Counted from the first letter of the stretch, positions 54,087 through 62,657 are shown. The stretch: DNA of 64,000 bases from Rhodoplanes serenus (GCA_009720755.1 WNKV01000008.1:186001-250000), one strand, 5' to 3'. Numbers and translations: made by a program. The notes: generated by a model from the sequence alone, not told the origin.

Positions 54087-56198
54087 ATGTTCGCGCCGAC
54101 GCCGCCATCGCGGAGCAACCGCCCGACGCTGTCCCTGCCTTTCACGGCCCGCCCGTCGCGACGCGCCCGCCTCGCCGGCGGCCTCGCGGCGGCCGCGCTC
54201 CTCGCCGGGACGACGGCCGGCGCCGCCGAGCTGCCGCTCGTCCGCGTCGTGCTGTCGAGCGCCGGCCTCGCCCAGTTCCTGCACGCCGGCCCGGTCACCG
54301 GCGGCGGCAGCGTCGAGCTGCCGGTGCGGCTCGACCAGGTCGACGACGTGCTCAAGAGCCTCACCGTGTTCGACCGCGAGGGTGGCGTCGGCGCCGTCGG
54401 CCTGCCCGGCAAGCAGCCGCTCGCCGAGCTCTACCGCGACCTGCCGTTCGGTCCGGACGCGCTCGCCTCGCCGACCGCGCTGCTCAACGCGCTGGTCGGC
54501 GCCGAGGTGGAGATCGCCGGCCCGGTCACCGCCACGGGTCGGGTGTTCCGGGTCGAGCCCGAGGAGATCGCGTTGCCGAACAACGGCGGCACCGTCACCC
54601 GCCACCGCCTGTCGCTGATGACCGGGCGCGGCCTCGTCCAGGCCGTGCTGGAGGACCTGACGACGCTGCGCTTCACCGATCCGGAGACGCGCGCCCAGAT
54701 CGAGCGGGCGCTCGCCGGCCAGACCCGCAACCGCGCCAAGGACCGCCGCACCGTCTCGGTCGGCTTCCTCGGCGACGGCACCCGGCGGGTCGCGCTCGGC
54801 TACGTGGTGGCGGCGCCGGTGTGGAAGACCTCCTATCGGCTGGTGCTGCCCAAGGAGGGCGGCACGGCGCGTCTGCAAGGCTGGGCCGTGGTCGAGAACC
54901 TCACCGGCGGCGACTGGACCGATGTCGAGCTGGTGCTGGTCTCGGGCAATCCGGTGGCGCTCCGCCAGGCGCTCTACACCGCCTTCTACACCGATCGCCC
55001 CGAGGTGCCGGTGACCACCGCCACGCGGGTGATGCCGCGCAGCGACGACGCCGATGCGGCCGAGCAGCGGCCCAAGATGTACGAGGGGGCGGCGCCCCGC
55101 CGGATGCCGGCCCCGCAGGTCGGGCAGATGCAGCGCATGGCGCCGGCCCTGGCGGCGCCGGCCGCGATGCCGCCGCCGGCGCCCGAGACCGAGAGCATGG
55201 CGAACCTGGCCCGGGCCAGCGAGGCCGAGGAGGCGGCGACCCAGCTCCTCTACCGCTTCCCCGCCAAGGTGACGGTGGCGACCGGCCACACCGCCATGGT
55301 GCCGTTCGTCGATCGCGACGTGCAGGCGACCCGCACCTGGCTGTACCAGCCGGAGACCTCGGCGCGGCGGCCGCTCGCCGCGGTGCGCATCAAGAACGAC
55401 GGCGACACCAGCCTGCCGCCCGGCATCGTCACCGCCTTCGACGGCGCCGACGGCACCGCCGCCTTTGTGGGCGATGCCCAGTTGCCGCTGCTGGCGCGCG
55501 GCACCTTCCGGTACGTCACCTTCGCGCTCGACGCCAAGACCGACATCCGCCGCGAGGATCTGGGCATCCGCCGCACCACGCTCGGCAAGGCGGTGGACGG
55601 CGAGCTGAGCCTGACGGTGAAGTCGCGCCGCACCCTCTCCTACGAGATCACCCCGCCGGCCGACGAGGATCGCGAGATCGTCATCGAGGAGGCGCGTGCC
55701 GACGGCTTCGCGCCGGCGCCAGACCAGAAGGGCGTCGAGGAGACGCCGACCCGCGTCCGCGCCACCGTCGCGGCGCCGCGCGGAAAGACCACCAAGGCGT
55801 CGCTGGTGCTGGAGCGCACCGACCGCCAAACCGTGATCCTCACCGATCTCGCGCCCGAGGAGATCCTCGCCCGCATCCGTGGCCTGGAGAACGAGACGCC
55901 GGCCGTGAAGGACACGGCCGCCAAGCTCGGCGCGCTCGTCGGCGACATCAACCGGGCGCGCGGCGAGCGGGGCCGGCTCGACGCCGAGCGCAAGCGCATC
56001 GGCGACGACCAGGCGCGGCTGCGCCAGAACCTCGGCGCCGTCGGCTCCGGCACCGATCTCGGCCGCCGCTACATCGACACGCTGAAGACCCAGGAGGATC
56101 GCCTCGCCGAGATCGGCCGCGCCGACCAGGCGCTGGAGGCCGACATCGCCGCCAAGCGCCAGGCCGCCGTGCAGCTCGCCCGCCAGCTCAAGCTGTAG
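54087..56198 (+). CDS. Exported DUF4139 protein
   Basis: A 703-residue protein with a signal peptide: residues ~24-48 read 'RARLAGGLAAAALLAGTTAG' and cleavage is expected near 'GAAE'. A beta-rich N-terminal region ('LPLVRVVLSSAGLAQFLHAG') leads into the DUF4139 domain, which includes 'WKTSYRLVLPKEGGTARLQG' and 'WAVVENLTGGDWTDVELVLV'. A Pro/Ala/Met-rich linker lies near 330-375, and the C-terminal ~90 residues are helical and Arg/Glu-rich, likely coiled coil. The function is unknown; the protein should be periplasmic. The start may lie up to a few codons within, because no strong ribosome site precedes ATG 54087. Confidence 0.85.
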   Translation: MFAPTPPSRSNRPTLSLPFTARPSRRARLAGGLAAAALLAGTTAGAAELPLVRVVLSSAGLAQFLHAGPVTGGGSVELPVRLDQVDDVLKSLTVFDREGGVGAVGLPGKQPLAELYRDLPFGPDALASPTALLNALVGAEVEIAGPVTATGRVFRVEPEEIALPNNGGTVTRHRLSLMTGRGLVQAVLEDLTTLRFTDPETRAQIERALAGQTRNRAKDRRTVSVGFLGDGTRRVALGYVVAAPVWKTSYRLVLPKEGGTARLQGWAVVENLTGGDWTDVELVLVSGNPVALRQALYTAFYTDRPEVPVTTATRVMPRSDDADAAEQRPKMYEGAAPRRMPAPQVGQMQRMAPALAAPAAMPPPAPETESMANLARASEAEEAATQLLYRFPAKVTVATGHTAMVPFVDRDVQATRTWLYQPETSARRPLAAVRIKNDGDTSLPPGIVTAFDGADGTAAFVGDAQLPLLARGTFRYVTFALDAKTDIRREDLGIRRTTLGKAVDGELSLTVKSRRTLSYEITPPADEDREIVIEEARADGFAPAPDQKGVEETPTRVRATVAAPRGKTTKASLVLERTDRQTVILTDLAPEEILARIRGLENETPAVKDTAAKLGALVGDINRARGERGRLDAERKRIGDDQARLRQNLGAVGSGTDLGRRYIDTLKTQEDRLAEIGRADQALEADIAAKRQAAVQLARQLKL

Positions 56199-56294
56199 GC
56201 CCGGGCTCGTCCGGGCGGCGACGCCCGCCGCGACGCGGATCTGCTATCGATGCCCTCGGCACGGTGTCGCCGTGCCCCGTGACGAGGACATGCG

Positions 56295-56600
56295 ATGAGC
56301 CCGACCCTGCTACAGTTCGATTTTCCTTATGACGGCCCGTTCGGCGCCGCGATGACGGCGGCCTTCGACGGGCTCGCTCGCGACATCGCGGCGGAAGACG
56401 GGCTGATCTGGAAGATCTGGACCGAGAACACCGAGACGCGCCGCGCCGGCGGCGTCTACCTGTTCCGCGATGCCGAGGCGGCGGAGCGCTACCGCGCCAA
56501 GCACGCGGCCCGGCTGGCGGCGTTCGGCGTCACCGGCATCGTGGCGCACGCCTTCGACGTCAACGGACCGCTGTCGGCGATCACCCGAGCGCCGCTCTGA
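56295..56600 (+). CDS. YdhR-family monooxygenase-like protein
   Basis: A 101-residue protein of the YdhR/putative mono-oxygenase family, a dimeric ferredoxin-like alpha/beta barrel. Conserved features are 'LLQFDFPYDGPFGAAM', 'EDGLIWKIWTENTETRRAGG' and 'YLFRDAEAAERYRAKHAARL'. The physiological substrate is unknown; members of the wider fold oxidise aromatic compounds without cofactors. CGAGGA precedes ATG 56295; another ATG five bases upstream is closed after two codons. The gene is monocistronic. Confidence 0.85.
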   Translation: MSPTLLQFDFPYDGPFGAAMTAAFDGLARDIAAEDGLIWKIWTENTETRRAGGVYLFRDAEAAERYRAKHAARLAAFGVTGIVAHAFDVNGPLSAITRAPL

Positions 56601-56669
56601 TCCGCTCGCCGCATCGCGCGGCGCGGCTCAACCGCGCGGCGCGGTGCGGGATCAGGTGTACGGCGCGGC

Positions 56670-56876
56670 TCAGCCGCGCGAGACGGTCAGCGACTGGATC
56701 TTCTTGGCGATGACGAGCGCGACCGGAATGGCGGCCAGAAAGCCGGCCGCCGCGGCGATCGGGATCAGGCTCATGCCCTGCGCATAGAGCGACGGCACCG
56801 TGACGATGACGACGACCAGAACCCCGGCGAGGGTGATGCCGACGATCATCCAGACGAGAACGGCGATCTTCAGCAT
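56670..56876 (-). CDS. Small two-helix membrane protein, 68 aa
   Basis: A small protein with two hydrophobic helices: 'IAVLVWMIVGITLAGVLVVV' and 'LIPIAAAAGFLAAIPVALVI', ending in a short basic tail ('KKIQSLTVSRG'). Similar short proteins are common in rhizobia, often mis-annotated as CTP synthetase. The function is unknown. GGAGAAG precedes ATG 56876 at a good distance. It is convergent with the YdhR-type gene and follows ispG on the same strand. Confidence 0.75.
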   Translation of the reverse strand: MLKIAVLVWMIVGITLAGVLVVVIVTVPSLYAQGMSLIPIAAAAGFLAAIPVALVIAKKIQSLTVSRG

Positions 56877-57042
56877 CGTGCTTCTCCGAACTGGTTCGAG
56901 CCGGCTCGCCTTATAGGCAACGGGCCACGACCCCGGCTTGACCTGCATCAACATGCGGATATGTGCATGCGAGAGGGGCACCCAGGCCGGGCGGGCAGCC
57001 GACCACCGCCAGGCCACATCGGAGCGTGACGGCCGCCGTCGC

Positions 57043-58320
57043 CTACTCGGCCGCCGTGCGTCCCTGGCCGCCGCCGGTCACGCTGGTGGCGCCGGTGCCG
57101 TAGCGGCGCTCGATGTAGTCCATCACCATGGCCTTGAACTCGGTGGCGAGCGTCGGGCCGCGCAGGGTGGCGACCTTCTTGCCGTCGACGAACACCGGCG
57201 CGGTCGGCTGCTCGCCAGTGCCGGGCAGCGAGATGCCGATGTCGGCGTGCTTCGACTCGCCCGGCCCGTTGACGATGCAGCCCATCACGGCGACGTTGAG
57301 GGCCTCGACGCCCGGATAGCGCGTCTTCCACTCCGGCATCGAGGCGTGGATGAAGCCCTGGATCTCCTGGGCCAGCTCCTGGAACGTCGTCGAAGTGGTG
57401 CGTCCGCACCCCGGGCACGCCGCGACGAGCGGCACGAACACCCGGAACCCCATGGTCTGCAACAGCTCCTGAGCGACCTTCACCTCCAGGGTGCGGTCGC
57501 CGCCGGGCTTCGGCGTCAGCGAGATGCGGATGGTGTCGCCGATGCCCTGCTGGAGCAGGATGCCGAGCGCCGCCGACGAGGCGACGATGCCCTTGGAGCC
57601 CATGCCGGCCTCGGTGAGGCCGAGATGGATGGCATAGTCGGAGCGTGCCGCGAGGTCCTGGTACACGGCGATCAGGTCCTGCACGGCCGACACCTTGGCG
57701 GACAGGATGATGCGGTTCCGCGGCAGGCCGATCTCCTCGGCCCGGGCGGCCGACAGCAGCGCCGACTGCACCATCGCCTCGCGGGTGACGGCGCGCACGT
57801 CCTTCGGGCTCGCCGCCTTGGCGTTCTCGTCCATCAGGTGGGTCAGCAGCTCCTGATCGAGCGAGCCCCAGTTGGCGCCGATGCGCACCGGCTTGCCGTG
57901 GCGGATCGCCATCTCGACGATGGCGCCGAACTGCCGGTCCCTCTTCTCCTTGAAGCCGACATTGCCGGGGTTGATCCGGTACTTGTCGAGCGCCTCGGCG
58001 CACGCCGGATGGTCGGCGAGCAGCTTGTGGCCGATATAGTGGAAGTCGCCGACGATCGGCACGGTGACGCCGGTCTTGAGCAGCTGCTCCTTGATGTGCG
58101 GCACGGCGGCGGCCGCCTCGTCGCGGTCGACCGTGATGCGGACGATCTCGGAGCCCTGGCGGGCGAGTGCCGTGACCTGGGCGACCGTCGCCTGCACGTC
58201 GGCCGTATCGGTGTTGGTCATCGACTGCACGACGATCGGCGCGCCGCCGCCCACCGTGACGTTGCCGACCTTCACGGCCACCGTCCTGCGGCGCGGGGCC
58301 GGCCCTGCCAGATCACTCAT
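57043..58320 (-). CDS. ispG: 4-hydroxy-3-methylbut-2-enyl-diphosphate synthase (IspG)
   Basis: A 425-residue [4Fe-4S] enzyme of the MEP isoprenoid pathway. It converts 2-C-methylerythritol 2,4-cyclodiphosphate to HMBPP using reduced flavodoxin or ferredoxin. The N-terminal TIM barrel contains '[15 protein letters not shown]' and '[12 protein letters not shown]'. The cluster cysteines lie in 'ACPGCGRTT' and '[20 protein letters not shown]', with the conserved Glu in the last segment. GGAGAG precedes ATG 58320. Isoprenoids made here feed carotenoids, quinones and bacteriochlorophyll phytyl chains. Length is typical for the proteobacterial form. Confidence 0.97.
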   Translation of the reverse strand: MSDLAGPAPRRRTVAVKVGNVTVGGGAPIVVQSMTNTDTADVQATVAQVTALARQGSEIVRITVDRDEAAAAVPHIKEQLLKTGVTVPIVGDFHYIGHKLLADHPACAEALDKYRINPGNVGFKEKRDRQFGAIVEMAIRHGKPVRIGANWGSLDQELLTHLMDENAKAASPKDVRAVTREAMVQSALLSAARAEEIGLPRNRIILSAKVSAVQDLIAVYQDLAARSDYAIHLGLTEAGMGSKGIVASSAALGILLQQGIGDTIRISLTPKPGGDRTLEVKVAQELLQTMGFRVFVPLVAACPGCGRTTSTTFQELAQEIQGFIHASMPEWKTRYPGVEALNVAVMGCIVNGPGESKHADIGISLPGTGEQPTAPVFVDGKKVATLRGPTLATEFKAMVMDYIERRYGTGATSVTGGGQGRTAAE

Positions 58321-58388
58321 CGCACTCTCCTCCGGCCTGTGCGGCCCGTCCGTGGAGCCCGCGGCCCGCCTGCGGAGTGCCAGACCCG

Positions 58389-58505
58389 CAGGCCGCCGTC
58401 AACGCGGGCGGCAGTCCACCAGCGACGCGGGGCGGCAGGCCGCCGTCAACGCGGGCGGCAGTCCACCAGCGACGCGGGGCGGCAGGCCGCCGTCAACGCG
58501 GGCGG
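58389..58505. repeat. 47-bp tandem repeat, 2.5 copies, at the 3' end of the DMT gene
   Basis: The unit starts CAGGCCGCCGTCAACGCGGG and recurs exactly at 58389, 58436 and 58483. The third copy is partial and ends at 58505. On the minus strand this partial copy includes the stop codon and last codons of the transporter gene at 58493; the other copies lie just downstream. Confidence 0.95.
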
Positions 58506-59392
58506 TTGACCAGCACGAGCCCGGCCACCACCAGGGCGGCGGCCACCGCGAACGGCCAGTCGATCGCCTCCCCCAGCACCACATGGCCGGCCGCCACCCC
58601 GAACAGCGGGGTGAGAAACGTGAAGGCGGACAGGCGGCTGGCCGAATAGTGCTTCACCAGGGCGAACCACAGCCCATAGGTGATTCCGACCACCCAGACG
58701 GTTTGATAGGCGAGCCAGCCGATCGCCCCGGGGCGCGGGGCCGCCGTCAGGCTCTCCCCGAACACCATCGCGGCGACCGCGAGCACCGGAATCGACACCG
58801 CGAGCTGGTAGCCGAGGGTCTTCTCCGGGGCGGCATGGACCAGCCGGGTCCCCTTGATCACCAGGGTGGTGGCGGCCCAGCCGACGCCGGCGATCAGCAG
58901 CAGCGCATCGCCGACCAGGGTCGAGCCCGCCGGGGTGGTGGCCGAGGCTTGAGGAGCCCCGAACGCCACCACGACACCTGCGAAGGCGAGCCCGAGCCCG
59001 AGCCACTGCGACGGCCCGAGCCGCTCGCCGGGCAGCACCCGCGAGCCGATCAGGGCGACGAACAGCGGCGCCGTGTAGAGGAAGATGGTGGCGCGGCTCG
59101 CGGTGGTGAGCGGCAGGCCGCGATACACCATGACGAATTCGACCCCGAACAAGAGGCCGGCGGCGAGCCCGGGCAGCAGGCTGCCGTCGCGGGAGAACAG
59201 CCGCACGCCGCGCGCCCACGACCAGGCGAACAGCATCAGCAGGGCACCGGAGGAGCGGATCACCCCTTGGACGAGCGGCGGAATGTCCGGCAGCGCCGCC
59301 TTGATGGCCACCTGGTTGAGGCCCCAGCTCAGGCTGAGGGCGACCACCGTGACGGTCGCGAGGGTGTCGAGCGGGCGGGCATGGGGGGACAT
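58493..59392 (-). CDS. EamA/DMT-family transporter
   Basis: A 299-residue membrane protein with ten predicted helices and two EamA repeats, the standard layout of drug/metabolite transporters. The first repeat begins 'LSLSWGLNQVAIKAALPDIP' and the second near 'LLIAGVGWAATTLVIKGTRL'. It likely exports an amino acid or other small metabolite; the substrate is unknown. The C-terminus ends 'GLVLVNRPR' inside the tandem repeat. It is probably transcribed after zur, which ends 91 bases upstream on the same strand. The ribosome site before ATG 59392 is weak. Confidence 0.9.
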   Translation of the reverse strand: MSPHARPLDTLATVTVVALSLSWGLNQVAIKAALPDIPPLVQGVIRSSGALLMLFAWSWARGVRLFSRDGSLLPGLAAGLLFGVEFVMVYRGLPLTTASRATIFLYTAPLFVALIGSRVLPGERLGPSQWLGLGLAFAGVVVAFGAPQASATTPAGSTLVGDALLLIAGVGWAATTLVIKGTRLVHAAPEKTLGYQLAVSIPVLAVAAMVFGESLTAAPRPGAIGWLAYQTVWVVGITYGLWFALVKHYSASRLSAFTFLTPLFGVAAGHVVLGEAIDWPFAVAAALVVAGLVLVNRPR

Positions 59393-59482
59393 GGAGGGCT
59401 CGGGGGTGGAGTCCGGAAGGGGCGCGGCGCCTCGGCGGCGCGTCCAGGGGTTCGGGTTCGTCAGGAGGCGCGGCCGGCCGGG

Positions 59483-59962
59483 TCAGGCATCCCGGCAATG
59501 GGCGCACAGGCCGGTCACCTCGATGACCGAGATTTTGGGCGAGAAGCCCATGGCGGCGGCCGCCGATCCGATCGCCTCGGAGATGGCGGTCGCCGGCGCC
59601 TCGCCCACCGTGCCGCAACGATCGCAGATCAGGAACGCCACCAGGGCGCCGCTGGCATGGCGGTGGGCACAGGCCAGGAAGGCGTTGCGGCTCTCGATGC
59701 GGTGCACCAGGCCCTGCGCCATCAGGAAGTCGAGCGCCCGGTAGACGGTGATCGGCGCCGGGCGCGGCCCGTCCGGGGCGGCCAGCTCCATGATCTCGTA
59801 GGCGCCGAGCGGCTTGTGGCTGTCGGCCAGGATGGTCAGCACCTGCCGCCGCATCGGCGTCAGCCGCTCGTGGCGCTCCTTGCACACCGCCTCGGCGTGC
59901 GCCAGGACGGCGGCCGAGCAGCGGGCGTGGTCGTGGTCGGGGGTCGGGAAGGTCGCGGCCAT
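59483..59962 (-). CDS. zur: Zinc uptake regulator Zur (Fur family)
   Basis: A 159-residue Fur-superfamily repressor. The winged helix contains 'ERLTPMRRQVLTILADSHKP' and 'ITVYRALDFLMAQGLVHRIE'; the dimerisation half has 'CAHRHASGALVAFLICDRC' with the C-x2-C structural zinc pair and a second pair at 'LCAHCRDA' near the C-terminus. The arrangement 'R-C-x-A' near the N-terminus and the 'AYEIMEL' helix favour Zur over Fur. It would repress zinc uptake genes when zinc is plentiful. No znu genes are adjacent. Regulation by itself was not resolved. Confidence 0.88.
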   Translation of the reverse strand: MAATFPTPDHDHARCSAAVLAHAEAVCKERHERLTPMRRQVLTILADSHKPLGAYEIMELAAPDGPRPAPITVYRALDFLMAQGLVHRIESRNAFLACAHRHASGALVAFLICDRCGTVGEAPATAISEAIGSAAAAMGFSPKISVIEVTGLCAHCRDA

Positions 59963-60140
59963 GAGGTCTATTTATCGGCTCCGCCGACGTTTTTCAAAGC
60001 CGGCCGGCCTGACGCCGGGCGGGCAGGCGGAACCGCCAGGGCGCGCCCCTGTCGGGGGCGGAGAGCGCGCCGGAGGGCCGCCGGCGGCGCCGCCGCATCA
60101 CTTGCCAACCGCGCCGCCGACCAGTATCAGGGAGCCCGAC

Positions 60141-60216
60141 GCCGCAATAGCTCAGCCGGTAGAGCACATCATTCGTAATGATGGGGTCGGGGGTTCGAAT
60201 CCCTCTTGCGGCACCA
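60141..60216 (+). tRNA. tRNA-Thr (CGT)
   Basis: A complete 76-base cloverleaf. The acceptor arms GCCGCAA (60141-60147) and TTGCGGC pair perfectly, the anticodon stem CATCA/TGATG closes a TTCGTAA loop with anticodon CGT, and the T loop is TTCGAAT. The 3' CCA is encoded (60214-60216). It is followed by a lower-GC region, so it could be a former integration site. Confidence 0.96.
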
Positions 60217-60402
60217 AAGGCTTAGCCGCCGCTCTCGTCTTTGCGACGCCCTCGGGTAACGCACGGGGTAACGCCCTGCGTGCAAACCACGTTGCCCGCC
60301 GGTAACGGAGCTTCAACGATTCAAGAGCGCAACTATGCCTCAGTTGACGTGTTCAATGACTGTGTGGCTGAATTGACACTGCAAGGTACCGGAGGATGTT
60401 CG
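60217..60402 (+). other. Lower-GC stretch after tRNA-Thr, no gene
   Basis: This 186-base stretch contains GGGTAACGCACGGGGTAACG near 60254-60273, a GGTAACG pair, and a third GGTAACGG near 60300. No integrase or second copy of the tRNA 3' end is seen within the window. Confidence 0.5.
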
Positions 60403-60699
60403 ATGGAAATCCGCGACAACCCAATCGTGCGGGTCACGGTCACCATCGAGAAGCGTTGCGATGGCGGCCTGTACGTCTATTCCGATGACCTGCCGGGCTT
60501 CGTTCTGTCTCACATTGATGCCCACGCCGTGCTGGCCGACATCGAGCCGGCACTCGGAGTCTTCCTGTCCCAGCGGCTTAACCGGAGCGTGTCGGTCAAA
60601 CCGATCGTCGGACTTCGCGATGCTCTGATTAGGGAACAGATGATCGATCCTACCCCCGGCGCTCGGATCACGCGGCGCGAGTACGGCGTGGCGGCCTGA
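60403..60699 (+). CDS. Small conserved hypothetical protein, HicB-like fold possible
   Basis: A 98-residue protein starting 'MEIRDNPIVRVTVTIEKRC', then 'DGGLYVYSDDLPGFVLSHID', a pattern reminiscent of HicB or DUF1902 proteins, whose strand 'G-G-x-x-V-x-x-D-x-P-G-F' is similar. A helix with 'DIEPALGVFLSQRL' follows. No HicA-type toxin is adjacent, so a toxin-antitoxin role is not supported. GGAGG (60391-60395) precedes ATG 60403 by seven bases. Base composition is clearly lower in GC than the surroundings. It forms a likely pair with the next ORF. Confidence 0.7.
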   Translation: MEIRDNPIVRVTVTIEKRCDGGLYVYSDDLPGFVLSHIDAHAVLADIEPALGVFLSQRLNRSVSVKPIVGLRDALIREQMIDPTPGARITRREYGVAA

Positions 60700-60706
60700 T
60701 CCAACA

Positions 60707-60946
60707 ATGATCGCGCTTCGGTTCCTGCCCCGCGAAAATTGGGAACCGAGGCTCAGATATTATCGCTGCCGTCCACTTGAAGGGAAAACCAAGCTGAACA
60801 CGGCCGAGTGGTGGATCAGCGAGTGGGGCTTCGTCTTTACTGTACCTGTCGAACCTGCGGGTTGCTGTCAAGAAGACGCTTTTCAACGCGTCGTCGCAAG
60901 TGTCGTTGGATCGGCACCGTTTGACACTCGATTTCCTGGTCCTTGA
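60707..60946 (+). CDS. Small hypothetical protein, 79 aa
   Basis: A 79-residue protein with an aromatic- and charge-rich sequence ('MIALRFLPRENWEPRLRYY', 'WWISEWGFVFTVPVEPAGCC'). No family is recognised. The start lies seven bases after the stop of the preceding gene with no ribosome site of its own, so coupled translation is likely. GC content is below that of the neighbouring genes. It may be a chance frame, but the codon position pattern and linkage favour a gene. Confidence 0.5.
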   Translation: MIALRFLPRENWEPRLRYYRCRPLEGKTKLNTAEWWISEWGFVFTVPVEPAGCCQEDAFQRVVASVVGSAPFDTRFPGP

Positions 60947-60965
60947 GCATGAAGAGAGTGTCAGC

Positions 60966-61335
60966 CTAGCCCACGGGGGCCGACGGCTCCCGCAAGCCGC
61001 CCCCGGAGCGCCGCGCCGACGGCAGCGCGTGCAGCCCCAGCAGCCGCGGCATCGGGGCAGCCGGCCCGCAGCGGGCGCATGTGAGGCCAAGCACCAGGGC
61101 GGCAACGGCGCCTTCCGGGTGGCGATCGACCCGCCGCAGGTCGACGGCGCCGACGGTCTGGCATGCCGGGCACAGCACCTCGAGCCCCGGCATGCCGGCG
61201 ATCAGGGCGCCGCGGATCAAAGGAGACACAACGGCACTCGCCGCCGATCAGCTCGGCGTTCCACCGGGCGACGAGCTCGCGCGCCTGGTTGCGCCGCGCC
61301 GCGCTCTCGGCGGCTTCAGCCGACCGGGCCAGCAT
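60966..61335 (-). pseudogene. Frameshifted rhizobial conserved protein (zinc-ribbon-like)
   Basis: Two overlapping frames make up one familiar protein. The first, from ATG 61335, reads 'EAAESAARRNQARELVARWN' and 'AELIGGECRC'. The second, from about 61229, reads 'SPLIRGALIAGMPGLEVLCP', then 'ACQTVGAVDLRRVDRHP' and 'LGLTCARC'. In related rhizobial proteins the two halves are continuous ('GGECRC-x-SPLI'). A single-base shift near 61229 separates them here. Two C-x2-C pairs in the second half suggest a small metal site. A sequencing error, or a genuine restart at GTG 61229, cannot be excluded. Confidence 0.6.
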
Positions 61336-61488
61336 GCGGGGAATGCCATGAGCCCCGATCGGAACTCCCTATCGGCATGGCGCCCCCCGCACCGCCCGAT
61401 ATTCCGCGTCTGCGGAGGCCGCAAGCGGGTCTCTGCGCTCGCCGGTACACATGCGCGGTACAGATGCGTCAGGGCGTCCAAACGGATT

Positions 61489-61591
61489 CTAGACCGGTAT
61501 CCGATCCAACGGGATCGGCCCCGCTCTAGAAGTCCTGATCTGATCGCATTTTTCGACGGCGAACCGGCGTCCACTTCGCCGGAACATGCTC
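61489..61591 (-). repeat. Family A palindromic repeat, complete copy, inverted
   Basis: Read on the minus strand, the sequence matches 32229-32331 along its length: AGCATGTTCCGGCGAAGTGG, GGTTCGCCGTCGAAAAATGC, GGACTTCTAGAGCGGGGCC and GATCCCGTTGGATCGGATAC in order. It lies just downstream of hisN on the same strand. The remaining bases of the gap 61336-61617 hold no gene. Confidence 0.85.
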
Positions 61592-61617
61592 CAACACCAC
61601 CAGGCTCGTATTCGCCC

Positions 61618-62403
61618 TCACCCCGCCTTCAGCATCTCCAGGGCGGCGGCGTGGACGCGGCGGTCGCCGGCCGCCACCAGGCGGCCGCCCTGCTCGGGCG
61701 CCTCGCCCTCCCAGGTGGTGACGATGCCGCCGGCCCCGGTGATGATCGGGATCAGGGCGGCGACATCGTGCGGCTTCAGCTCGGTCTCGATGACGAGATC
61801 GATGTGGCCGGCCGCCAGCATGCAATAGGCGTAGCAGTCACCGCCGTAGCGCGACAGCCGCACCTTCTCCTCGATCCGCGCATAGACGGCGCGATCGGCC
61901 TGGTTCATCAGCCGCGGGCTGGTGGTGAACAGCACGGCGCGATCGAGGCTCTCGCAGGGGCGCACCATGAGAGTCCGCTCGCTGCGCGGCCCGCGATAGC
62001 GAGCCGTCTTGCCGTCGCCGCTGAACCGCTCGGCGAAGAACGGCTGGTGCATCATGCCGAACACCGGGTGGCCGTGGCGAGTCAGCGCGATCAGCGTGCC
62101 CCAGGCCGGCATGCCGGCGATGAACGACTTGGTGCCGTCGATCGGGTCGAGCACCCAGACGTATTCGGCGTCCGGCTTGTCGGCGCCGAACTCCTCGCCG
62201 ACCACCCCGTGGCTCGGAAAGGTGTCGCGGATGAGCGCCCGCATGGCGAGCTCGCCGGCCCGGTCGGCCGCCGTCACCGGATCGAAGATGCCGCCCGCGC
62301 TCTTGTCGTCGACCGTCAGGGCGGTGCGGAAGAACGGCAGGATCGCCTCTCCCGAGGCCGTCGCCAGACGGTCGATGAACGCCGAAAACTCGATGGCCGT
62401 CAT
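61618..62403 (-). CDS. hisN: Histidinol-phosphatase of the inositol-monophosphatase type
   Basis: A 261-residue IMPase-superfamily phosphatase. 'VVGEEFGADKPDAEYVWVLD' carries the first metal-binding Glu, 'LDPIDGTKSFIAGMPAWGTL' has the D-P-I-D-G-T metal motif, and 'GGDCYAYCMLAAGHIDLVIE' the later Asp. The pattern fits HisN-type histidinol-phosphate phosphatases, which perform the next-to-last phase of histidine synthesis; inositol or CysQ-type substrates are not excluded. ATG 62403 fits the family start; longer frames upstream add an unrelated basic leader. It is divergent from the MFS transporter, and a family A repeat lies downstream. Confidence 0.88.
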   Translation of the reverse strand: MTAIEFSAFIDRLATASGEAILPFFRTALTVDDKSAGGIFDPVTAADRAGELAMRALIRDTFPSHGVVGEEFGADKPDAEYVWVLDPIDGTKSFIAGMPAWGTLIALTRHGHPVFGMMHQPFFAERFSGDGKTARYRGPRSERTLMVRPCESLDRAVLFTTSPRLMNQADRAVYARIEEKVRLSRYGGDCYAYCMLAAGHIDLVIETELKPHDVAALIPIITGAGGIVTTWEGEAPEQGGRLVAAGDRRVHAAALEMLKAG

Positions 62404-62657
62404 GATTGGTGGTCCCCCGCCCCCGCCGGGCCGTCCGGCCCCGTCCGCGGCGTCCTGCCGAGGTCCTGCCCCGGCGCGCTCCGCGACCTCACCCCGATGC
62501 CGTATAAGACGCCGCGGCGGCGAGCAACCCGCCCGTTCGTCGCGTGCCGCCACGCCCGCCGGCCACGCCCGCCGGCCCACCGCCCGGCTTGCCTCGGCCC
62601 GCGACCGCGTGCGACGACAGGCCGGGCCGGATCGGCCGGCCGGCCACAGGAAATGCC

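Noticed and set aside
58389-58505. CRISPR-like array
   Set aside because: The 47-bp units are contiguous with no spacers, and no cas genes are present.
60141-60216. Intact integrative element at tRNA-Thr
   Set aside because: No integrase, excisionase or duplicated tRNA 3' end is present in the 3.8 kb that follow. Only composition and small genes hint at past insertion.
60403-60946. HicAB toxin-antitoxin pair
   Set aside because: The first protein is only loosely HicB-like and the second has no HicA dsRBD pattern or catalytic His.
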